A stretch of 64,000 nt of DNA. Origin: Mactra quadrangularis (Eukaryota > Mollusca > Bivalvia > Venerida > Mactridae). Positions 56,115 through 64,000 of the stretch are shown here, piece after piece (position 1 is the first letter of the stretch; every line of letters starts with the position of its first letter). Under the pieces are notes generated by a model. The model ran no database searches. It had not been told where the DNA came from and saw nothing but the letters and a program-made list of their open reading frames with translations. Both the position numbers and the translations under genes were made by a program. The stretch is from assembly GCA_025267735.1 (NCBI GenBank), contig CM046294.1, positions 45,934,070 through 45,998,069 of the forward strand, written 5' to 3'.

Positions 56115-56635
56115 CCCCTAAAGTGACATTTTGGAATACTTTTTTTATTTTCACTACTATTTCGTTAAAACGTGATATTATTTCGTTTTTACGAAATATT
56201 ATTTCGTTTATTCGAAATATTATTTCGATTAAACGAAATATTTTTTTTCGAAAAACCGAAATAATATTATTTCGAAAAATTGAAGTAATTATTTCGAAAA
56301 AAACGTAATAGTTATTTCGAAAAAACAAAATATTATTTCGTATAAACGAAATAATATTTCGTATAAACAAAATAATTATTTTGAAAAAACGAAATAATTA
56401 TTTCGGAAAAACAAAATAAATATTTCGAAAGAACGAAATGGTATTATTTCGTTTTTACGAAATAATTATTTCGTTTAAACGTAATATTATTTCGTTTAAT
56501 CAAAATAATATTTCGAATAAACGAAATAATAGTTCGTAAAAACGAAATAATATTTCGTAAAAACAAAATAATATTACATTTAAACGAAATAGTTGTGAAA
56601 ATAAAAAAAAGTATTTTAAAATGTCACTTTAGGGG
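56115..56635. mobile_element. Foldback element with ATTTCG/CGAAAT interior
   Basis: Inverted ends of about 60 bases starting CCCCTAAAGTGACATTTT at the left and the complement AAAATGTCACTTTAGGGG at the right, each followed by a T-rich block and TTTTCAC. The middle 400 bases are nearly all ATTATTTCGTTTAAACGAAA-like palindromes. No coding; open frames here are repeat artefacts. Confidence 0.8.
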
Positions 56636-56774
56636 CTCCGTATTAATCCATCAACTCAGCCTCACAATAGAAGTTACAAACTTGAAATAAAATCCAGTCT
56701 GAACTAACACTCACTATTTGTGTTGTTTTATAGACCAGAAAAAAATGAAATATATTTTATGCAATATAAATATG

Positions 56775-57170
56775 TATGGTGGCCTGTTTCTGCCATCAGA
56801 TAACCACATAACTAACACGTTATTTAAGTGGTTAACTCGTCACGGTAACTAGATAACCACCTAATTAACAAGTTACGGTAACTTCTGAACCACTTAATTC
56901 ACTAGTTAGTCGAGTGGTTAACTAGTTACAGAAACTACCTAACCACTTAATTAACTAGTTAATCAAGTGGTTAACTAGTTAAAGAAACTATCTAACCTCT
57001 TAATTAACTAGTTAGTCGAGTGGTTAACTAGTTACAGAAACTAATTAACCACTTAATCCACTTACTAGTCAACCACTCCACTTAAAATCAACCTAAGAGG
57101 CTAACTACATAATTTATGGTAACAAGTTAACCACTCAACAAAATTAATTAAAGTGCCTAAATAGTTACGG
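56775..57170. mobile_element. TTAACTAGTTA foldback element, right end lost
   Basis: Starts ATGGTGGCCTGTTTCTGCCA then ATCAGATAACCAC, followed by about 12 alternating GTGGTTAACTAGTTAC and TAACCACTTAATTAAC words. No matching right terminus. Confidence 0.65.
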
Positions 57171-57253
57171 TTATTCGTTAATATACAGAAATATTTTCGT
57201 AACGTTGTTCAATACACATGATCCAAAATAATTGTTTAGAGTTTTATTACATA

Positions 57254-57740
57254 TGGTGGCATATTTCTGCCACCAGATGACCACATAACTTACTAGATAA
57301 TTATCTGGTTAACTAATTACGTAACTAGTTAACCAGATAATTATCTAGTTAGTTAAGTAGTTAACCAGTTACGTAACTAGTTATTTTTTACAATAAAGAA
57401 AAGATCATAACAGGAAAAAATCTAGTTACGTAACTAGTTAACCTCTTAATTAACAAGTAATTTAAGTGATTATTTAGTTAGCGTAACTAGATAATCACTT
57501 ACCACTTATACAAAATATCGCTAACTGGTAAGTGGTTATCTAGTTACGTATCTAATTATCCAGATAATTAACTAGTTAATTAAGTAGTTAACTAGTTATA
57601 TGTAAGTAGTTAATCACTTAACATTAAATTGGTAAAATAATACACAATGGCAGTTGTAAGCACTAACTTTTTTTCCTGTTATGATATTTTCTTTATTGTA
57701 AAAAATATGTGGTTATCTGGTGGCAGAAATATGCCACCAT
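57254..57740. mobile_element. TTAACTAGTTA foldback element, complete, with ATTACAT duplication
   Basis: Ends ATGGTGGCATATTTCTGCCA and TGGCAGAAATATGCCACCAT are perfect inverted repeats. The inside holds tandem GTTACGTAACTAGTTAACC palindromes and a second inverted pair (AAGATCATAACAGGAAAAAA and TTTTTTCCTGTTATGATATT). ATTACAT lies on both flanks. Confidence 0.82.
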
Positions 57741-57928
57741 AATTACATCATTTTCAGGAAGTTTTGTCTATTTTAAGAATCGATCTAAACTGCTTAATTG
57801 TTATCAAGTCTATTTATTTAGTACAACTAAATTCTACTTTCGGTTTCGATGAACTTACATGTTAATATACACAAGATATATATAGTGAAAGGATTTTTTC
57901 GACAAACACTTTTAACAAGCTTTTTATA

Positions 57929-58304
57929 CAGTACCCACCAAAAGTTTGGAGACATTTTCACTTTGTAAGGCTACTGCATAGGTTTTGTCAAAAGTTGATT
58001 ACCATTTATTTTGTAATGATAATTAGTTTAGCTTATTTCTTTTGTTATGATACTATTTGAAGTTGAGACTACCAAATTAGCTTAAAAGGTATGTTATAGA
58101 AAAGAATTACATTGAACTCAGGTTTAGGAGGCTTTAGGATATCAGATGCTTAATCTTATAAATGTGATGCATTCTTAAAATTTGTTTTCATTTTATCACC
58201 AACCATACTAAACGTAATAAAGATATTGGTTCTACCAAAAACTATCAATAAGATTTAAGAATTTTATTTAATTTCCTTTGTCTCCAAACTTTTGGTGGGT
58301 ACTA
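57929..58304. mobile_element. Tc1/mariner-like MITE, 376 bp
   Basis: The inverted termini begin CAGTACCCACCAAAAGTTTG at the left and end CAAACTTTTGGTGGGTACTA at the right, about 26 bases each, flanked by TA (57927-57928 and 58305-58306). No transposase. Confidence 0.8.
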
Positions 58305-58954
58305 TAGAGTCATTTGGATGATATAACATACATACGTACCAACTACTTGTAATTGCATAAATCAAGTTTGTGGTTTATGAGCGGGTTAGTTTTTATGTGA
58401 GAGTTTTAAACGTAATAGCTAAAATTTGTTTCACATAAACAGTTATAGATGAATTAATCAAAGTTAGAAAAAAGTCAAAATAGTCATCAAGATTTAGTAC
58501 TTAAAGGTACTAGTTCACAGATTTGGTTAAGATTTTTCTATATTTTGAAAATACTTTCAGGGTCTGTAATTGTGTAAAAAAAAATCCTAATATTTTACGA
58601 CAAACTGACCTATAGTTTGCAAGAAATATACAATAAAAGTCACAAAAATGCACTAAAATGCACTATACCGTGACATACGGTGTAGATATTTATACTTGAA
58701 ACGTTATCATTTGTAGTTGTATGTCCATTTGCTCTAAAAATTTCATTATCAAACCACCAACATCCTGCTTTAAAAAAAAATTCATACAATTTAGATAGTT
58801 TCAGAAAAGTTGATATTTGAGTTGAAATCTGTGAATAAGTACCTTTAAGATTTAAATAGTACAATTTTTCGCTAGTTTATTCTCAGTAGGCTGTCGCGGT
58901 CTGGATTCATTTCTGACGCTGTATTTACATATGTATAAATATATGGTTATGTCC
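58305..58954. other. Intergenic, nothing recognised
   Basis: Unique-looking AT-rich sequence; a 74-codon open frame on the minus strand has no recognisable features. Confidence 0.4.
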
Positions 58955-59279
58955 AGGGCGGATCCAGGATTTTTTCTCAGGGAGAGTCCAAACTTTTTTT
59001 AGGGGTCCAAACTTCTTCTAGGGGGTCCAAAAGTTTTCTAGGGGGTCAAAACGTTAGAACCACAACCACATAGTGCACTGTTTACAGAATAACGCAACAT
59101 ATTTTAATATAAAAATCTATGTTAAGCACAAATGCAGGTGAAGCGAGCCCGTGAAAAATTGCTTATGCTACTTAAGAATGGATTACATTTAAAAAAATAC
59201 ACTCATATACAGGTACATTTTAGAAATTTCTAAGGGGGTCCGGACCCTCCTGACCCCACTCCCGCTAGACCCGCCTATG
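58955..59279. mobile_element. hAT-like MITE with ATGTCC duplication
   Basis: AGGGCGGATCCAGGA at the left and the complement of TAGACCCGCCTATG at the right; ATGTCC on both sides (58949-58954, 59280-59285). The left half repeats TAGGGGGTCCAAA three times. Related to 33079-33359. Confidence 0.75.
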
Positions 59280-59285
59280 ATGTCC

Positions 59286-59860
59286 TTAATGAATCGCTAC
59301 CAAGCCGGTCATCTTTGGTTACAAAACCACCTATAACAATAAAATAATTATAAACACACAAAATTCCAGCACAGTTCACAGTTTGCTATCCAACAAAAAG
59401 ACACAGTTTGATAAAAAATATTTGAGAATTTTTCAACTTTTTTACTGCACTTATTTTTCGAAAATTATAATATGTACATTTGTATTCAGAACATTGTAGA
59501 TTTTAAAGTTTATTTAGAACATTGTAGTGCAAATCTTCCAAGAATGTGGTAAATAATATTGAAACTATGACGTGTAGAAAAAATGTTTCAATGTATGAAA
59601 TGACGTGCACACTATATATAAATGACAAACAACAACAACAAAACACTGAAAGTGGAATGATTATGACGTAAGAGTTTCTCATTTGATGAGAGCGCATAAG
59701 TTTTTTATTCATGGAGTATGAATTGTTTTTCTAAATTTGTCTGTCTTTTTTTGCCTGTGTTGAGGCCCCGAGCCTACAACAAAATATGGCTGCCCAATTT
59801 TGCATGATTTGATTGTGTCTGGCCTAATAATTTAGTGGCGTCTGTCCCGTATCGTACCAC
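59286..59860. promoter_or_regulatory. Upstream region of CPTP
   Basis: No repeat recognised. It ends in CGTACCACCAAGATGGCG, where the ATG of CPTP is part of a YY1-type motif. I see no TATA box close to the start, which fits a YY1-initiated promoter. Confidence 0.35.
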
Positions 59861-59870
59861 CAAGATGGCG
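59860..59870 (+). promoter_or_regulatory. YY1-like motif over the CPTP start codon
   Basis: CCAAGATGGCG matches the consensus for YY1, which in animals marks the transcription start or start codon of many TATA-less genes. The same word opens the LINE at 45819. Confidence 0.45.
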
Positions 59871-60976
59871 TCTGAAAGTGATCATTTCGATCTTCAGCGA
59901 CTGTATGATCTGTTTATAGCATGTTATTCTGAGTCAGGAATCATATGCGTTGATAATTATATCAATGCTTACGATGAAGTTTCAAAGTAAGTAGTGTTTA
60001 TATGATTTGAGCTCCATTTACGAAAATTCTTCAAATGTCATCAGTTTTCGCGATGTAAATAAATGGTTTCCAACTGAAAGTTTTTAATAATTCTCTTTTA
60101 TGATTTAGGCACAGGTGCCTGACTTCAATTTTTTTCTTATTTTAATTATACAGAAAAGGTCTCTTTCCTCTTTCTGCTAACGATTGTTACTTTTAGTAAA
60201 AAGGTAGTTAAAAATTGTTACTGCACTCACAAAAATGGCCCAATCTTAAAAATCTTTCTCTATCTAATTGAACAGGAATAACTACATGACAATACACTTA
60301 TTCTTTGAAGACAGTCTATCACAATTAATGAATGGTTCAATATTGATCCACATTGGTGTAAAATTTGTCTGATGACACAGTTCACACAGCATACAGGTCC
60401 ACTATAAAGATAGAACAAAATGGACTGTTAAGTTCCTATAATTGAACTCTTTGATTATATTTCAGGTTGTTAAAGTTGATGGGAACTGTATTTGGTTTTG
60501 TAAACTCAGATGTCGTGGAGAAAGTTGGAATTTTAAAAGATTTCAGAAAGTCTGAGAATGGGGAACATTACAAGACTGTTCAAAGTATGCTAGATTACGA
60601 GGTCTCTACTAAAACTACTGACAACAAGAAGAAAGCCTCGGGTGCCAGAACATTGCTGAGATTGCATAGAGCTTTAGAATTTGTCTCGGATTTTCTACTT
60701 GCTGTCGCTGAATGTGGACATAATGGGAAGCTATCTGGAGTCTGTTCCAAGAGTTACTATCGCACATTGTCTAAACATCATCCATGGGTTATACGCAAGG
60801 GTGTTGATATAGCCGTTTACACATTGCCCTCTCGACAACATTTCATGGAAAAGCTGAAGATAGAAGACGTACATGCTGCCGAAAAGTTATTAGAAAGTAC
60901 AGGAAAGCTTGGAATGAAAATATTTGACGTTGTTGAAAAACTTTATGCTGAACACAATCTACATAATTTACCATAG
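59865..60976 (+). CDS. CPTP: Ceramide-1-phosphate transfer protein (GLTP fold), two exons
   Basis: Moves ceramide-1-phosphate between membranes in the cytosol (trans-Golgi to plasma membrane in mammals), controlling phospholipase A2-driven eicosanoid output and inflammasome activity there. Exon 1 is 59865-59986 and exon 2 is 60466-60976; the donor AAA|GTAAGT and acceptor TTTCAG|G join to a Lys codon. The product is 210 aa (human 214). It is a single all-helical GLTP domain. Ligand residues known from human CPTP are in place: Asp56 and Lys60 in NSDVVEKV, two arginines in ARTLLRLHRAL (102 and 106, human 106 and 110) and His146 in KHHPWVIRK (human 150). The LYAEHNLHNLP end matches human LYAEHSLLDLP. 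The start has a YY1-type context. The only close alternative, plain GLTP, is less likely given the phosphate-binding set. Confidence 0.95.
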
Positions 60977-61560
60977 TTTTGCCTATTGTCTTTTTTTCAT
61001 AATTATTAGTTTTATTAGGCCTGTTGACTTGAGACCAGGAATCTTTTTTTCTATTCTTTGTCTTTTGTTTTAAACTGTGTTAACCATACCATTGCTATTG
61101 AAGCACATTATCTATATCTCAGGCCATTTAGAGCGAACCTTTTCTGATTTTTAGTACTTTAAAGTGGATAAATTTGAATAATTTATTAAAGCATCATTAT
61201 TGCTATTACTGCTTTTGTCGATTTTATGCTTTTTTTACCTATTCATAAATCAATTTTGCTTATAATATATAATCACTAATTTACTAATTGTTAATAGCCT
61301 AAAGTTGCTTGAGTATTTCTTTGATATTTTGTTATCATAAAGTTTAATTTAAACTAACATTGTTATGAAGTGCTTATTCGAGTGTAATGTTTTTTTTCTT
61401 AATTTGTTACTATAAGATTGATGTTTTTGTTTTGTTTTATTCTGTGATATTTAGTCAAGATATTAGTCTTGGTATTCTAGAGTTTGTTTAGTTTATTCAT
61501 TGTTTGGAGAAACTTTCTGTACTTGCCAAAACTAAAATATGTGTTTTGAGTATTATACTA
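60977..61560 (+). other. Probable CPTP 3' UTR and intergenic sequence
   Basis: AT-rich, with no open frame. There is no canonical AATAAA close to the stop that I would pick; AATAATTTATTAAAGC near 61178 is a weak candidate. Confidence 0.35.
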
Positions 61561-61562
61561 CA

Positions 61563-61712
61563 TGGTAGGAGCTGTAGTCCAGTGGTAGGACTTGAGATTA
61601 GGGATCAAGAGGGCCCGAGTTCTAACCTTTTCAAGGGCACTGCTATTTTCCTTGAGCAAGAAATTTACCTGCCATTGCTGCCCTTTACCCCAGTTTAAAT
61701 GGGTTCTGCCAG
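61563..61712 (+). mobile_element. tRNA-derived SINE, second family, degenerate
   Basis: GGTAGGAGCTGTAGTCCAGT and GGGCACTGCTATTTTCCTTG match the 17820-18065 family; the B box is decayed (GAGTTCTAACC). Confidence 0.6.
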
Positions 61713-62119
61713 TGTTGTATATTTGCCAATAAGTGAACTTGAAAACTTCCCAGGGAGATTATTTGATACATACCAGTACTAAGTAGAACCTTGAGAAAAG
61801 ATAAAAGCTTTAAAGTCAGTGAATGCGCAGCAACATGAAGCTTTTCTATAAAATTGTATTTGTTTTATTTGTGAAGAATTTTATGATTGCCTAAAATATA
61901 CAGGGTATATCTATATACATGTATCATTTTTTACTGTATCTTTATATGTAAGTTACTTTCAGGAATCCATGTGTAAAAGTTTATGAGACAAGTATTAAAG
62001 AAAGGGTTATTTTGACTTTTGAAAGGGTCCTTTTTCTGTGAAAAAGCTGTTGAAATGAAAGGATATTGAATTCTTACTTTTACCCATAGTATATTGAATG
62101 TAAAACACTACCAACACAT

Positions 62120-62292
62120 TGCTAATATGTTTCTTATTGTTTATTAAATGTTTTCTAACGTTTTGCCATTCAAGGCTTCTTCAGGTATCTGATTTTTTTT
62201 TTGCTTTTACCCATAGTGGAGGCTCTCAGGGAAGACTGGGCTTGCCCAACTGAGTTGCCTCATTAAATAAAGTTATTATTATTATTATTATT
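62120..62292 (+). mobile_element. Retroelement 3' ends (LINE, possible Penelope-like fragment)
   Basis: CTGGGCTTGCCCAACTGAGT then CATTAAATAAAG and six TTA repeats look like a LINE 3' terminus with a microsatellite tail. Just before it, GTTTTGCCATTCAAGGCTTC with TTCAGG resembles the terminal repeat of Penelope-like elements. Both are short and uncertain. Confidence 0.4.
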
Positions 62293-64000
62293 GAAATCAT
62301 AATGCATGGGTAAAAGTTTTCCATATTTATACTGTTTTCAGTATTTAGAGTATAAATTACTCTATGTATTATGTATAAAAGCTGTCAATTTTAGTATTTT
62401 AAAAGTAGGTTTTCAGTATTTTCAAAACTTTCAACTTACATCCATTGAAATGTAATTTTTGATTTTCAACTTTCTGTATATTGTATGGAACATGACTCTT
62501 CAGGAAACATTTGAAACTCCATTTTGTATTTGTGTAATTCATGTTCAAACTATTTTTTTGATTTTACATTAATCTATTTATTATATTTTTCTATATCCTG
62601 TGATAGTTATTTGTTCATATTTAAGTTTGTGCAGGTTGATCCGAGACAGATAAATACATAATTAGGGGAGTATTATTTTATCTGTAGATCCTCAAACCCT
62701 CTTGTAGGATTTTTGCCATTAAAAAAATAATATGTGGAAATTATCAAATTCTCAAAACATCAGTTTGGCAAATTATTTCACAAAAAATTGTTTCAAAATT
62801 TTGAAGTGTCATTTCCTGAAGCATTGTTTGCTAAATCAAGAAGGAAACATAGATAAAGTAGTTAGCCTAATTAATAACGAACAGTTTAAAAAATGTTTCA
62901 TATGTACTTGCAATCTAGTGTGGATAACCAGATATAGATTTAAATACCTCAAATGTTCTTATATAAAGTTCTAATATTCAGATAATCTTAAGAAATTATT
63001 TCCAATTAAGAAACTGTATCATATGCATAAAAATTACAATGATTAAGTGTAAAAAGGTAACATGGAAAATATTCCAATATTTTTTTGTTTTTTTACCTCC
63101 TGTAAATATTTTTTCACCATACTTGAAGTATCTAAAAAAAACCTTGCCTAAATACATTCTGGTTGTCTGATCTAATGACTTGCAGTGATAATTGATTTTG
63201 TTTCCATAAGTATAAATACTTACATAGTTTGAATTGTATGCCAATATCGCACACTATGTGTTTCCTCCATACATTGGTAATACCAAAAATTAAAGAACAA
63301 ATACACGCCAAGTTTACATAATCTATGTTTAGACAGACTTTTCCTTATATAACAGGGGCGGTTTACAGGTTATCACCTTCCCCTCTCGAAATTTCCTTAA
63401 AATCATGTAGTTTTCCTCAAATTTGCAGTTTACCTTGGATTTTCTGTCCCACTGTCTATGACATTGCGATAAAATTTCTTCAAATGTTCTATATACAAAG
63501 GCCCCAGGCCCCCTTTCCCAAATACTATAAAGCCCTGTCTAGATCTGTTTGTTAATTGTTTATATTATGTGCATGTTACACTTACTGTGTTGTATTAGCA
63601 CCATGTAGTCGTGTTGGTATTGTATTCTAATTTATTGTTTAGATTGTTCATGACATCAGCAATATTTGTTAATAATGATCTCTCTCACAAGAACATGTAT
63701 GACATAAATTGCGTAGATTTTCTAACGACATGCATTGAGTATACTTACTAAGTTCCAAGAGAAAGAAAACATGTGTGTAGTTTCAGGACTTGTTTTGGAA
63801 TTCAGGAGTTTCGGGTCATGAAAAATGAACTTTTTCCTTTGTAAAAGAAGATGACATAATGAAATTAAGAATTTTGAAAATCCTGTACATTCAACCATGA
63901 ATTCTTGGGTAGTAAATGCCCTAAATGTTGATAGGTCCACTATCAAATTATGTTTTAAAGCTAATATTTGCCAAATAAGAAAGATGCAGTTTTGAGCTAT
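62293..64000. other. Intergenic, no gene or repeat recognised
   Basis: AT-rich with open frames up to 82 codons on both strands, none with recognisable sequence or convincing splice context. Confidence 0.45.

Noticed and set aside
56087..56370. Overlapping open frames with repeated IISF.RNI units
   Set aside because: They lie in the palindromic interior of the 56115-56635 foldback element.
62255..62292. AATAAA at 62263 as the CPTP poly(A) signal
   Set aside because: It belongs to what looks like a LINE 3' end with a TTA microsatellite; it could be used secondarily but is not good evidence for the gene end.

Overview
The window is eukaryotic: AT-rich, intron-rich and packed with tRNA-derived SINEs, palindromic (foldback) MITEs and CR1/jockey-type LINEs. 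I infer a lophotrochozoan, most likely a bivalve mollusc; this rests on repeat style and protein similarity, not on a species marker.

The main content is two complete 15-exon genes on the minus strand, both encoding the catalytic subunit of glutamate-cysteine ligase (GCLC, the first and rate-limiting enzyme of glutathione synthesis). Copy A runs from 26548 down to 3192 and copy B from 55355 down to 32244. All 30 exons have AG/GT borders, the phases join, and the predicted proteins are about 603 and 601 aa. They lie in a tandem duplication: about 1.11-27.34 kb is homologous to 30.34-55.98 kb, with a spacer of about 3 kb. The two units differ by many post-duplication insertions (SINEs, MITEs, a 3.4-kb TIR element in A, a 4.6-kb LINE in B). 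One tract of about 0.93 kb around intron 8 is almost identical, which looks like recent gene conversion.

Both GCLC copies end in a tandem array (2285-3191 and 31185-32243) with a period near 76 bp. Its unit carries the last codons, the stop codon and an AATAAA of the gene itself, so the array appears to have been seeded from the terminal exon. The upstream regions have diverged: B carries seven 24-bp repeats, each with a CACGTG E-box, 78-233 bp before its ATG, where A has one CATGTG. A has an AP-1/ARE-like TGAGTCA just before its ATG, which is mutated in B.

Other genes: a complete two-exon ceramide-1-phosphate transfer protein gene (CPTP, 59865-60976, plus strand) with a YY1-like motif over its start codon, and a probable last exon with poly(A) signal of an unidentified plus-strand gene at the left edge (113-302).

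Layout: 1-1 kb, 3' end of an upstream gene and a foldback MITE; 1.1-27.3 kb, GCLC-A unit; 27.3-30.3 kb, spacer with no recognisable gene; 30.3-56.0 kb, GCLC-B unit; 56.1-59.3 kb, cluster of foldback and TIR elements; 59.3-62.3 kb, CPTP and 3' region; 62.3-64 kb, nothing recognised.
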